A stretch of DNA of 64,000 nt from Hexactinellida sp. DTS-2022 (Eukaryota; Porifera; Hexactinellida), in the NCBI GenBank assembly GCA_028753945.1, contig JAPNXP010000004.1, forward strand, positions 1,550,001-1,614,000, read 5' to 3'. Positions 11,680-22,866 of the stretch are shown here, piece after piece; within the stretch, counting starts at the first letter, position 1; each line of letters opens with the position of its first letter. The translations under genes and the position numbers were made by a program. Under the pieces are notes generated by a model. The model saw nothing but the letters and a program-made list of their open reading frames with translations, did no database searches and had not been told where the DNA came from.

Positions 11680-12140
11680 AACAATCGTGTTTTAATATAT
11701 AGATTGTAATGCCATCACTTATTAGTAGGCCAAGAATTCCGCTTTGATAGATCAAAAATGGATAAATTAAAGTAAACCTCACGACGAGGAGACTTTATGG
11801 GGCCCCCAGAACCCACGGCCTCCTAGGCTGCAACCTACTTAGCTTATTGGGTGATTCGGCCCTGTTAACCCCACCCCTATACCCTTTTAAAGCATCTTAG
11901 ACTATAATAAGTTTAGTAATCATCCGTCAGGAGATGATATAAAGTACGATGTAAATGCCAAATAAATAAGGTCAATTTTTCGAGATACACCATCATTGAT
12001 TCAATCAAGTTGCACCTTTGAATTAGGTAAATTTCCACCCAAATTGTTGTATACAAAATTTATACGAATACCATAGAAGTTCACTTTTCAGTGCAACTTT
12101 CAATTCCCACTACCTACATCACCTACTACCACTTATTTTG
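11680..12140. other. Spacer, no gene seen
   Basis: Sequence between the LINE and a THAP remnant. No terminal repeats or frames are supported. Confidence 0.4.
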
Positions 12141-12149
12141 ACTATTCGG

Positions 12150-12900
12150 ATGTCCTGTCTTGTCCCAGGCTGTAGGTCGAACTATTTAGGCGAAGATACG
12201 TCTACTTCAACTTTCAATTTTTCCTAGATCAGCGAATACGCGAACAATGGTTCAGAGCCATTCCTAGACCAAGGAAGGATTATGAAGTCAACAAACATAT
12301 GAAGGTTTTCAATTGGAAATTTTACATCCTTATATATACTCAATTTCATTTTTATATTTAGGTATGCATACACCATTTCAGAGAAGGAGACATCGAGAGA
12401 TCACTCCAATATTTTGATGGACAGCGAACTATGACTGTTCCCCGCGATAGAGTGTCTCTAAAGAAAGGTGCGGTTCCAAGCATATTTCCTAACTGTCCTT
12501 CCTACCTATCTGATTTGAATTCAAAACCGAAGAGACTTTCAAAAGATGACAAGGAACGATTGATGATGGAAACTGCCTACACTCAGAGCTTAGCTGATAA
12601 CGAAGAAACAGTAGATAAGTTTCTTATTGATTAATTTTCTGAACTTCTTTCTAAGTTGCATTTGATTGATCTCAGGAACGGTTGGATTTCTCACCATTCC
12701 GAGGACAATTCTTTGCACTTTTTGAAAATTCTTATTACTGATTCCGGACCTACATATAATTGAACGTTCAGTTTTAATTGACCATGATTTGTTTATCAAA
12801 TCATTTGGTATTAACAATATTCCAAATTGTATTTCAAGTATTTCAATTAATGACACCCGCCAAATTGAAAATACTTTATGAGGTAGATAACTTTCCACAC
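12150..12900 (+). pseudogene. THAP-domain / P-type transposase remnant
   Basis: The THAP zinc finger (C2CH) can be followed: MSCLVPGCRSNYLGED from 12150, one frame change near 12220, then DQRIREQWFRAIPRPRKDY. A probable 60-base intron (KHMK/GTTTTC ... TATATTTAG, 12302-12361) follows, then VCIHHFREGDIERSLQYF, which holds the last Cys and His of the finger. Downstream SLKKGAVPSIFPNCPSYLSD is the conserved stretch that follows THAP in P-type transposases. Later sequence to about 12900 is eroded and no catalytic part is visible. Confidence 0.8.
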
Positions 12901-13216
12901 CAACTCATAGTGAACATACATCTACTGAACATTCAACAAACAATTATGTCAAATTAGCTATCAATGAGCTAGAAAACGCAATTAAAAAAGAATGCATTTA
13001 AAAAAGAACGCATTTAAAAAAAAGATGTGGAGGGATGAAGTAGTAAATCAGTTGAGTGAGAACCCGACCATCTCTATCAACGCATGTGCCAAGTTGGCCT
13101 CTGCTCATTCTAACTATGCATCGGGGTGACATTAAGAACGAATTCTCTGTACGACTGGACAATTGGACGAACTACATCACTAGCGGTAAGTGATGTTTTT
13201 ACTTTATTCCCTAATC

Positions 13217-14018
13217 CAGGGGTGGGCAAACTTTTTAGGCCGCGGGCCAAAATGGATAAATGTCATAGTGTTGCGGGCCTGAGAGTGAACATTTCCTATT
13301 TAACACATTTTTTATTTTATTTGCAGTAGCATTCATTAATGGGACATAAACTATGATACTGAGGAAGTATAAACTAATTTAATGACATATTAGGAAGTAT
13401 AAAGAACTAGTGGGAGTTGTGCAGTTGATCCTGCATTTTTATTAGTTTATCAAAATTTGGTTCTCTGGCTTAAGTAGCAATTCATCAAAAGCTGAGAAAG
13501 GTATTCATCTGTCAATACTGATCTTGACATATTTTTGATAAAATTCATCATACCTGCCAATCGTACAGGGATCCCTGTACAGTGAAAGAATTTAACAATT
13601 TTGGCAATTCTGTACAGGCGTACAGGGATTTATTCCATTTATATAGGGATTTTAATTTACTAATTATGAGTTAATAATGCCTAAAAATGTCTACAGATAT
13701 GATAGTATATTCTGCCATGCATTCTGAATTGACTACATTAAGGCACAACTTGTTTATATATTTATTCAAGTGTATAGTAATTCCCTGGACGAGCGAGCGC
13801 AGCGAGCGAGATATTTTTTGGGAGGTGTACAGGGATTTTGGCCAATATACAGGGGGAAATTGGAGCCCTGTCCAGGGATATGATTCAAATAGGTTGGCAG
13901 GTATGCTTTATGTGGCCTAGACTACCAAAAATATGGACTTCTGTTGAATTCAAGCGGGCCGGTTAAATATAGTAGGCGGGCCGGATCCGGCCCGCGGGCC
14001 GTAGTTTTCCCACCCCTG
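13217..14018. mobile_element. hAT element, 802 bp, non-coding
   Basis: Ends CAGGGGTGGGCAAACTTTTT and GTTTTCCCACCCCTG. A perfect 8-bp duplication, CCCTAATC, lies at 13209-13216 and 14019-14026. The GGCCGCGGGCC and GCGGGCCGG subterminal motifs are mirrored at the two ends. A second TIR element (13549-13905) is nested inside. Confidence 0.93.
13549..13905. mobile_element. TIR element nested in the hAT element
   Basis: Left end CATACCTGCCAATCG and right end GGTTGGCAGGTATG are inverted copies. The motif GTACAGGGAT recurs near both ends. No clear target duplication was seen. hAT-like by end sequence only. Confidence 0.65.
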
Positions 14019-14204
14019 CCCTAATCCCTACTGTACGATACGATTTAAAACAAAATTATGTGAAATTAATAGATTTATAGCTAGCATACTATTGACGAAT
14101 AATGCGACTAATCTGAAAATAATCTGTAGCTATGATTACTGTATCAAAATAGAATGGATTAAATGGAATAAATAAATAAAATTGATTCATGTAATACGAC
14201 ATGC

Positions 14205-14940
14205 TTAAATAATAAAGGCAGTGATTTCAATACTGGGCCACCATACTATAGTATAGTCGCAGAGCCGCTGAGAGCAGCTAAGGGGCCCCGGGGATATATT
14301 CTGTTTTCGGGGCCCACTGCTCGAAAATTGATTCCATAATTCCATAATTTACTGACATCATAAATTAATTATTCACTATCACATTCAATTCCCTCAAAAC
14401 ATAGTGTTGTACTGAATACTCTGTTTAATGAGGTCAAAACTTACAAGATTTATTGACGGAATTCTTGTTTGCCTTAAAAATTGTCGGGTAATTGATTTCT
14501 CCGCTTATTCGGGTCAAAATTCCCTGGAACAAAGCTGACCCCGTCAGTCACTGGAAAAATTGGTCTCCGAAAAAATTCGTTCTGGGGACTAAAATTCCAT
14601 GGAATATTTCCTCGGACCATTTTCCACGGAATATTAGTCCCCTCAGCCCAATTTTCTAAGGGGACCAAAATATCCGTGAAAACCCTATTAAGCGGAGTTG
14701 AAATGGGATCATATTAGTAGCTATTAGTAGAGTAGTATTTAGATTTGTATAGTGTTTAGATGTCTTATCAAATTTTACTTATATGACCACAATTATAACA
14801 TCGGGATAATGATTTTTTGTTAACTTATTATATAATGTAGGGGGCCCCCTCAAGGTGGAGGCCCCGGGGATTTACCCCGTTACCCCCCCCCCCCCTGTCA
14901 GCGCCCCTGTATAGTCGGCACAGTAAAACTAAATTTATGT
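14205..14940 (-). repeat. Dispersed repeat G, copy 1, split by a hAT element
   Basis: The stretch TAATAAAGGCAGTGATTTCA through GGCCACCATACTATAGTATAGTCG, resuming as GGCACAGTAAAA after the insert, matches the inverse of 59908-60020, where the motif occurs twice in tandem. The class is unknown. Confidence 0.7.
14260..14909. mobile_element. hAT element, 650 bp, non-coding
   Basis: Begins CAGAGCCGCTGAGAGC and ends CTGTCAGCGCCCCTG. A perfect 8-bp duplication, TATAGTCG, lies at 14252-14259 and 14910-14917. GGGGCCCCGGGGAT and its mirror lie near the ends. The centre (about 14410-14700) looks like an older pogo-type insertion (CTCTGTTTAATGAGG... TTAAGCGGAGTTG). Confidence 0.92.
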
Positions 14941-14984
14941 TTACATGTACAATGTACATACCAATTTTAGATAACTTCTTACAG

Positions 14985-16645
14985 GTATACAAGAGAAAGA
15001 AACAGCCGCCCTTTACAACTGAAGCAGTTGTATATAATGTGCTCACATTCTGAAGCGGCTGATTTCTGTGTCTCCGGGATTATGGATTTTTTGTCTGGTA
15101 GGCACCAGCATCGAGTTGGGTATGGTGGAATCATTGCATGTGGCCTGACGGAGGAATGGAAGTGGTTCCAGTTTCCCCTTCGTCTGGAAAACCTTGACGA
15201 TGTCTTACATGACTCGGAATTTACATTCAAAATGTTTATAGAGGTATTTTGATTGGAAATGAAACCACGGTACACATTCTTTGTTACGACGGATAATGAA
15301 AACAAGATGAAGGCGGCTTTTGATGGGCGATGGGAGACAGCTGATCACAACTTTGGAGGTAGAATTGGATGCACAGAGCATGCATTGTCAACATGTCTCA
15401 CTTACGTACTTGATGCTGAACAAAAAGGACACAGCAAGTTTGAATTGAAGGATCAGTTAATGGATAAAATAAACATCATTGAAAATTTCTCTAACCGCCG
15501 AGATGACAAGGCAAAGAACTGGTGAGAGCGATACCAGAGAAATCAACCTCGAGTCCTTGGCGATCCCATTACAACAGACTGTTAGCTGCAGTGCATAACT
15601 ATGGGGTGTACCTCACAGAAGATGATAACAGTCATAACACCGTGGCAGACAATTTACCATCCCTAGCCTTACTATATCTGTGCTAAACCAGGTGAAACAC
15701 TTCTTTGATAGGGTTGAATTGGAGGGTGTAACATCGCATCGGTCCTTTGTGAATTATCTGCTTCTTGATATGCATTTGTTCGGTCGCCAAGTAGATGATT
15801 CTGAGCAACGTGTTACAATAAATTTTTGCAATGATCTGCGAAATCAAATGGAGCAAAAGTTGTGGATGTACTTTGGCTCTCCCTTTTCACAGTCTGCTGC
15901 TTTCCTCTCAGGTGAGTAAGTAAGTAGACCTACAATGACTACGCATGTTTCTAAAACTCACATTTTCAATCTTGCAGGTGTGGATATCCCAAAAACCATT
16001 GGAGGATATGTAAAGCAGTACTCCCGATCGACCAGTGGCTGCAGAAAAGCTTCGCTGACTCCTGGCTGAATGTGACAGCCGAACACGACCGCCTCGTTGA
16101 TCAGCACCTCGAAGAGCTCTTAAAATGTGTGAGCCACCAGACAAACTGACCGACCCACATGGCATTAAAAAGGTCAGTCGCCAACACTCTGGAGACCCCT
16201 TTGAAGACCTGTACCTGGCAACCGGTGTCGATGACGACGAGGAGGATGAGCTGTCGCCAGCCAAAAGGTCAAAGGTTAGAACTCTTGGTGTAGAGCTCCA
16301 AGTGTTCAGAAACACCCGGGGACCCATGAGGATCCCACCAAGTTTTGGCGAAACAGTCAGCAAACACGTCTGCGCACCTGTGCAAAGATAGTATTCTCTG
16401 CGCCAGTGTCTTCTGCAGCAGTGGAGAGGTTGTTCAGCCATGCCGGCATCCTACTTTCGAAGATGAAAAAGAGGATGTCACCAGCTGTCATGAAGAAACT
16501 GGTGTACATCAGGTACCAGAAGAAAATATAAGGGACTAATCAACAAGCTAGGAATTGTCATCGACCCGAATAATGTAGCAGAGGCCATCAATAACGACCC
16601 AGAAAAAGAACTTCTTGAGGCTGATAGCGATGTTTACGAACTTTG
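14985..16645 (+). pseudogene. hAT transposase remnant
   Basis: Collinear fragments in several frames follow the hAT layout. The RNase H-like part gives GGIIACGLTEEWKWFQF and FVTTDNENKMKAAF (15285-15320), the conserved TDN-E-NM box, then IGCTEHALSTCL, corresponding to the CxxH block. LNQVKHFFDRVELEG and NDLRNQMEQKLWMYFG follow. An acidic spacer, DDDEEDELSPAKRSK, comes next, and near 16385-16530 the C-terminal dimerisation domain: KIVFSAPVSSAAVERLFSH then ILLSKMKKRMSPAVMKKL. At least four frame changes or stops separate these parts, so it is dead. A short intron-like gap (GTGAGTAAG ... TTGCAG, about 15911-15977) fits a spliced original. The N-terminal zinc finger was not found, and the outer TIRs were not located. 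Confidence 0.85.
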
Positions 16646-16649
16646 ATTA

Positions 16650-17010
16650 TTGTAGTACTGTTGCGTCTGATTTTAACTCGCGTCTGATCTTAACTCGTTA
16701 CTATAGCAGTACCATGGATACTTTTTTACCGTCTGATTTTAACTCGTTCTTGATTACTTAGTAATACCTTCAGTAATATATTGAGCCGTGAACTACGATA
16801 TACAGGACTATTCACAAGTCAATAGAATACCACACCATGGATTGTTTGAGGTCTGGTCAGTTTAGCAAATTTGATTGGCTGCAATTTGAGCGCCAAAATA
16901 GTATGATTCAAGCGGTAAAAACCAATACCATTTAATTATTGGAATACTAATATAGAATTTAGCTAGTACAGTAGTATGAACAAACTCAACATAATTAATT
17001 GGCGATCCGG
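16650..17010. other. Spacer with TCTGATTTTAACTCG repeats
   Basis: The motif GTCTGATTTTAACTCG occurs three times between about 16665 and 16750, probably the remains of a TIR element. No genes. Confidence 0.35.
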
Positions 17011-17021
17011 TGGGCGTGAAT

Positions 17022-17310
17022 CACGGTACGTGGTATACCGATGGTATAATTAGGTATAATTAATTATACCAAATTAGGAACTGTTCGGTATAATATTCTA
17101 AACTTCCATTACACATTTAATATACCTACATCTATACTACCCTAAATACTCGAAATATACGTGGTATATTGTGCTATAATATTGGTATAATCTAGGTGTA
17201 ATCTAGGTAAATTCAATAAATATTAAGCATAAGGTGAAATACCGAAACTAGACACTAATTTGGTATAATTGGTTATACCTAATTATACCATCGGTATACC
17301 ACGTACCGTG
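17022..17310. mobile_element. Palindromic MITE (TATACC-rich) with 8-bp duplication
   Basis: Long TIRs CACGGTACGTGGTATACCGA...TCGGTATACCACGTACCGTG lie between perfect copies of GCGTGAAT (17014-17021, 17311-17318). The interior is rich in GGTATAATT. The 8-bp duplication suggests a hAT-type origin, although the ends are atypical. Confidence 0.9.
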
Positions 17311-18172
17311 GCGTGAATACAGATACGAAAGCGCGTGCAAATATCTTCAAAAATGATGTCTAATTGAGAATAGCAGAAATATTGTTGGCATGTAATTACT
17401 ACTAGCTAAATGGATCTAAATATATATACACACAAGTGCTATGTGAAGAGTGAAGACCTATATCTATACTGTGTAGTGGGGCGGATTAGCTAAGATTTTA
17501 ATAACAATTGTGCATTTAGTGATAAAAGCATCAAATTTGTTGTGCAACTAGAAATATATATATATAATGATTTAAGATCGGGAGGCAACTAGAATTCGAC
17601 CTCTATGGTTCCAATTATGTCATTTTAATGCCCATATATGGTAAATTGGTAATATGACTAATACTCAGCTAATGAACCTTATATTGCTTCCAAATGTATT
17701 ATTTAGGTATAGGAAGTCGGCTATTCTGAACATTTTTACTGTTGGAAGCTAAACTCTATTGGGTACAGAAAATGTGTTAGCCAATTGGTTCCAATTATGT
17801 CCATATATGGTCATGTGACTAATAATCCCGATTTTTTACGAAATATCGTTTCCAAATGTATTATTTAGGTATAGGAAGTCGGCTATTCTCAACATTTACT
17901 GTTGGAAGCTAAGTTCTATTTAGTACAGAAATGAGTTAGCCAATTTGGTTTCATAATATAAATCACCTCAAACAAATAATTGTAACTTTTTGTGATAAAA
18001 GCTTCAAACTTGGCACAATCAAATTACATGTTCTGATGACACATTTAAACTTAAGTGGTACCTGAACATTTTATCTGTATTGAAAAGGCCATTATAGGTC
18101 ATAAACATTATATTTGTGTCTTTAATATTTATCACAACTTTATCCACTAACAACTTAACTAAATGTCAAATA

Positions 18173-18346
18173 CAGTAGATGTCGGATATTAGCACACCGG
18201 TTATAAGAACATATCGGATATAAGCATACTATGTTGGAAAACGGTTGTCATATAGCCTGTATAATTTATGTCGGTTATAAGAACATGCCGGTTATAAGCA
18301 CCTTAAGTGCAGTTCCCGACGATGTGCTTATAACCGGCATCCACTG
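18173..18346. mobile_element. pogo-type MITE inside the 2.6 kb element
   Basis: CAGTAGATGTCGGATATTAG at the left and CTTATAACCGGCATCCACTG at the right, with TA on both sides (18171-18172, 18347-18348). Repeated GGTTATAAG/GGATATAAG units fill the interior. Confidence 0.85.
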
Positions 18347-18423
18347 TATTATATTAAAAATTATGAATCCTAAATTAGACCACAAAGTTGTTCAAAATAT
18401 AATGGAAACAATACGATATATAG

Positions 18424-19500
18424 CTAGTCCTGCGCACACTCTCCTTCACATGCACAAAGAGCAGTGCATTGCAGATTAGCTCTTTTGCATTTGCATTGGC
18501 CACGACAACCTTTTTGTAGCCACAAAAGATTAGTTCATAACACGCTTTCGCTGCTTCGGGGAGAGTAGTCCAGTTTGGCTCATACAGTGCATCATCATTC
18601 TTAATCCACCCCCAGTTCTCGGGTGAAGGAAGACATGAGCTAATTTCTGTGTCTGTCCCCATATGTGCCCACCTTGGTAGGCTGCTCTCTTGATATGTTG
18701 CTCAAGTGCAGCATACGTGGGTGGGATGGCTCCTGGTGATCGTTTCTTGGGGAACAACTTTCTTCTGCATTCATTTATGTCAGTACATGTGGTTGTGCGG
18801 TCATACATGAGTATAACAAATCTTTCAATGATGCTCAAGCACTCAAATGACACATAGCTAGGAGCACAAGCTAAACTAAGCAGGGCGTAAGTAAGCTGTG
18901 GAAAGGCCTTCCATGCTGCCCAGGCTGTTTTCTTACCATGTCCAACAAAACTTGACACATTGTCACAACCAGTCAATGCGTGAAACATTGGAAGAGCACG
19001 TGAAGCTTCTTTTCCAAGAGCAGCACCTATTTTATGTGCAGCCAGAAAACGATACCGCTTTCCAGTTCCAAAGGCAACCCAGAGCTCAGATTGTGCTGGT
19101 AGTGTTTGTGAAACCATTATGGCAAGGACTACAACGACTGTGTCTACTGTACGTATAAGTATTTTCTGGTGGTTTTCTGAGGCATGTGTCGCATGTAGCA
19201 GCAAGCGAGTATCTGCCTCTTCATGGAGGCATGGCGTCAATGTTACTAGATATTTTCTAGGAGGAAAGCACAAAACTTCCTCTCCATTAGTAACAATGAT
19301 TTCCTTTTCTTGTTGCTGGATGGAGCTGTTGACTGATCTCGATAGGAACTCCAGAGTTCTTCTTTATTCACATCTACACGCAAAAAATCCTGCCATTTTC
19401 TTGGTATAGATGCAGAGCCACTGCTCGTCTGCGCACACCTTTGCCACGTTTGGCTCTAGCAGTGCCTTTTAAGCTGTCATCAATATACCTGTCCCATACA
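18424..19500 (-). pseudogene. Transposon protein with HEEADTR nuclease-like core and CXC tail
   Basis: The reading direction is right to left. It begins near 19500 with LDLVWDRYIDDSLKGTARAK and RGKGVRR, changes frame near 19390, and goes on NKEELW, EFLSRSVNSSIQQQEKE, then the long open part 19273-18530. That part contains HEEADTRLLLHA (residues 17-28), TVDTVVVVLA and ALTGCDNVSSFVGHGKKTA, followed by AALEQHIKRAAYQGG. After another frame change come NWGWIKNDDALYEPNWTTLP and EAAKACYELIFCG. A last frame change near 18500 opens a cysteine-rich tail, CRGQCKCKRANLQC then CACEGEC, and a stop at 18424. I know this architecture as an unnamed protein type spread through invertebrate genomes. The spacing E-x-D, D-x-D, GCD...GHGKKTA resembles PIN/FEN-type nucleases (inference); here the second Asp of D-x-D is Val. 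At least three frame changes make this copy inactive despite its fresh inverted repeats. Confidence 0.72.
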
Positions 19501-20119
19501 AGATCAAGGCATTTTACTCGTTCAAGTTGTGTCCAGACACATTAGGAGCAATTCGCGTTAATTTCCTATAATAAGGTATGTAGCCGAATTATTAGTCATA
19601 TGACCATATATGGACATGATTGGAATCAAATTGGTTAACTCAATTCTGTACTAGATAGAACTTAGCTTCCAAGAGTAAAAATGTTCAGAATAGCCGACTT
19701 CCTATACCTAAATAATACATTTGGAAACGATATTTCGTAAAAAATCGGGATTATTAGTCACATGACCATATATGGACATAATTGGAACCAATTGGCTAAC
19801 ACATTTTCTGTACCCAATAGAGTTTAGCTTCCAACAGTAAAAATGTTCAGAATAGCCGACTTCCTATACCTAAATAATACATTTGGAAGCAATATAAGGT
19901 TCATTAGCTGAGTATTAGTCATATTACCAATTTACCATATAAGGGCATTAAATTGACATAATTGGAACCATAGAGGTCGAATTCTAGGTGCCTCCCGATC
20001 TTAAATCATTATATATACATTTTTCTAGTTGCACAACAAATTTGATGCTTTTATCACTAAATGCACAATTGTTAAGCTAATCCGCCCCGGGGTCTGTCTG
20101 GTGATGCTAATGTACTATT

Positions 20120-20272
20120 TCGGTCTAACGATATGAATTTCTGGTTAGTATGAACACAATTTTGGGACTCAAAGGATTTTCAATACAAAGGACACCAGTT
20201 AATACAAATTTCGGATAAGGTGAACAAATTTTGACGGTCCCTATGTGTTCATATTAACGAGGTTCTACTGTA
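20120..20272. repeat. Half of a pogo-type MITE
   Basis: The right end AACGAGGTTCTACTG followed by TA (20273) is the same kind of end seen near 29905 and 50590. Inside are GGTTAGTATGAACA and GATAAGGTGAACA. The left end is eroded. Confidence 0.55.
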
Positions 20273-20493
20273 TCATGTACTGTAGGTTATATAATTTCTA
20301 ATTTTTAATGAACCATAATTCAAATACATTATTAAAAGTATAAGACCTAAGTTTTGTACAAGTAAATACTACAATTTCATTCTGTATAATCTACCACTTT
20401 TCCATTAATTAATTAATTATATAAATCCTCCAAATTGACTTTAACCGTTCACGCTTTAACTTTATACTGTTGTAGCTTGATAATTTATAGCAT

Positions 20494-22810
20494 TATGCCA
20501 GCTAGATGTTCAGCTCCTAACTGTCGTAGCGGTTATGATGGCGAAGAACCTATTCCTATTTTCAAATTGAGAGAAGAATTTTCTCAGGAACAAAAGGATG
20601 AGTGGAGAAAGTTTCTCCATAGAGATGATTGTTATTCTCTAAAGCAAGTCTACCTTTGTGCTAAGCATTTCCGAGCTTGGGAAATTCTCTATACATGTGA
20701 AGCTCTACTACCTGAGGACTGGGTGCACATTGTAAGTATTACATTTCACATTCTTATCTACTCCATCACATTTTATTTTAACGGTATCCCTTATAGCTTA
20801 AATTATAACTATGTTCTTGGTACTCTCAAATACATTTGGCAACCCATTGCAAGAGTTATAATGATCCTACTGATTTGAAACTTATCTATCAATAATTTGT
20901 TTATATTCCTAATTTCCTATTCATTAATTAAGTGGCCTCACTAATAAGTATCTTCTTTTAATAGGCATATCGAGACCCGGACTTGTTGATGGTGCTACTC
21001 CCACGATACTACCCAATTGTCCCTCATATATTCAAAAAACTGTTGAAAAGCCAAAGCGACTTTAATTTGAAGGAGAGTACCCAACTAAGAAAAGTTTTAG
21101 AAGAAAGTGCCCTCCAATGTAAAAAAGAAAAGGAAGAAATGGTGTTAATACTTTCGCTGAGCTTGTGTACAAATTGGAGAAAACTAATATTTCAAATAAC
21201 TGGCTTCTCTGGTATCCAATCCCTTCTACCTTGCACATATTACACCCGTATCTATCTCAAGACCAAGTACAAATAAATCTTACTTGAAAATAGATTTTCA
21301 CTTGAATACGAAAGCTTTTCCTCACAATATTCAAATTCCTATTTTTATCAGCAAAATAGATGATGTTCGTCAAATCTCTGTGCTTATTGAAGAAATTTCG
21401 AAGTATTCTTTCGATTGCATCGAACTGGCTGTTAAAGCTGCTACTACTCAACTCTCAGAATCAATTTCTAAATTAAGTGAAGATGCGATAACTAGTAGTA
21501 TTCAGATTTACTTTCACGTTTACAATTCATCCATTGTCAGCTTGAAAATGTTCTTTGTCCGAAAACCCATAGAAAGTATAATATAGTAACTACCATACTA
21601 TCACTCAAATGCGAACTTATATTTCCTGCTGCTTATCGATATTTACAATCGCTTGAATGCATTTCTCTACCACATCACTCAACTCTCCGACGTCTCTCAG
21701 AGAACATTGGTTTAGAAAATGATTATATTTCCTACCTTAGAAATTTAACAACCGGATTTAATCACCAGCAACGCTATGTTTCTCTTCACATGATGAGATT
21801 TATTTGAAAGCTGAATATACTTACAAAGGTGGAAAAATTATAGGATCGTTGAATAATCCCAACAAAGCAGCGAGAACCATACTAGGTTTTATGATTTCAA
21901 GTCTATTTACAAAATGGTCTACAATTGTCCGACTTCTCCCTTGTTCGCAAACTAGTGCGTCAGAAATATTTCCTATCACGAAGAAGGTAATATCTAATAT
22001 CGAGTCATGTGGTCTATCTGTTGTGGCTATCATAACTGATAATCATCCTCTAAACGTTGGTCTCTTCAAGTTATTCTCATCAAAATTACAACTTGAACTT
22101 TATGTACCCCATCCCGTTGATTCTTATAGAGCTTATTCCTGCTTTTGGATTTTGTTCACATTTTAAAAACTATCCGAAACAATTGGCTAAATCAAACGGA
22201 TTACAATAAAACTTTCACTTTTCCTTCTTTTGACGACTTCTCTATTACAAACAAAGCCACTTTGGAAGATGTCAGACTATTATTCAAATCTGAACAATTC
22301 GCCTCAGTGAAACAAGCACCAAAGTTAACTGCAAAAGCATGCTGGCCCACAAAGCTTGAACGTCAAATGTTCACCTTGCCTTAAAGATATTTAATGACCA
22401 AACTTCTGCCGCTCTTAAAATACAAAATTCGATCCGAGAAACTTATAAATCTCAAACATACGATTTTATTAAAATCATTTGCAGTGTTTGGAAAGTATTC
22501 AATGTAAATACACCTACCAAGGAAAACGTCTCCGAGATGATTTATCACTTCCTTTGATTTACAACGACTCGAGGTTCACATTACTTTCTCGTGTTGCAGA
22601 CTGGCTCTTACATTGGAAAGAACTCCCTGGAAAATATGGAAAGCTAACTCCACAAACTTTTACTAGTTTCCACCACAGCTGTAACTGTCTTCCTAAAATC
22701 GTCAATTATTTAGCCCAAGATTGTGGATTCGATTACATTCTCAGTGCTTTTTTTTGCAGAATAATTCTATTGAACATCATTTTTCGCTTTATAGGACTTT
22801 GTAAATGAGC
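20494..22810 (+). pseudogene. THAP / P-element-type transposase, most complete of the older copies
   Basis: The N-terminal THAP finger starts MPARCSAPNCRSGY (20494), with Cys at positions 5 and 10 and YLCAKHF supplying the last Cys and His. A plausible intron follows (CACATT/GTAAGTATT at 20731 to TTTTAATAG/G at 20964). After it the conserved GATPTILPNCPSYIQK and KPKRL appear. Coiled-coil-like sequence and the P-type catalytic domain come next: DEIYLKAEYTYKGGKIIG (first Asp, about 21800), KWSTIVRLLPCSQTSAS, IITDNHPLNVGLFKLF (second Asp, about 22033) and LDFVHILKTIRNNWLN (about 22143). The C-terminal block is WLLHWKELPGKYGKLT and FDYILSA, then NNSIEHHFSLYRT. Several stops and frame changes interrupt it. 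It belongs to the P/THAP9 superfamily but differs from the three copies with intact ends further right; its own TIRs were not found. Confidence 0.85.
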
Positions 22811-22866
22811 TTAAATAAAATATTATTAGAGAACATGGTTAATTACGTGCGAAAATTATCCTTTTA

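Larger units (their letters stand above)
17478..20088. mobile_element. 2.6 kb transposon with ~470-bp inverted repeats and a HEEADTR/CXC protein
   Basis: The outer ends are GGGGCGGATTAGCT (17478) and AGCTAATCCGCCCC (to 20088). The inverted arms run to about 17951 and from about 19625 and are nearly identical. Each arm contains an internal duplication of about 175 bp (the block GTTCCAATTATGTC ... GGAAGCTAA occurs twice). Between the arms lie a pogo MITE (18173-18346) and one minus-strand gene (18424-19500). No clear target duplication was found. The superfamily is not recognised. Confidence 0.85.

Noticed and set aside
15908-16441. Minus-strand frame of 177 codons
   Set aside because: It is the antisense of the hAT transposase, whose C-terminal dimerisation motif reads on the plus strand.
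18898-19409. Plus-strand frames over the HEEADTR gene
   Set aside because: They are antisense shadows; the minus strand carries the family motifs.
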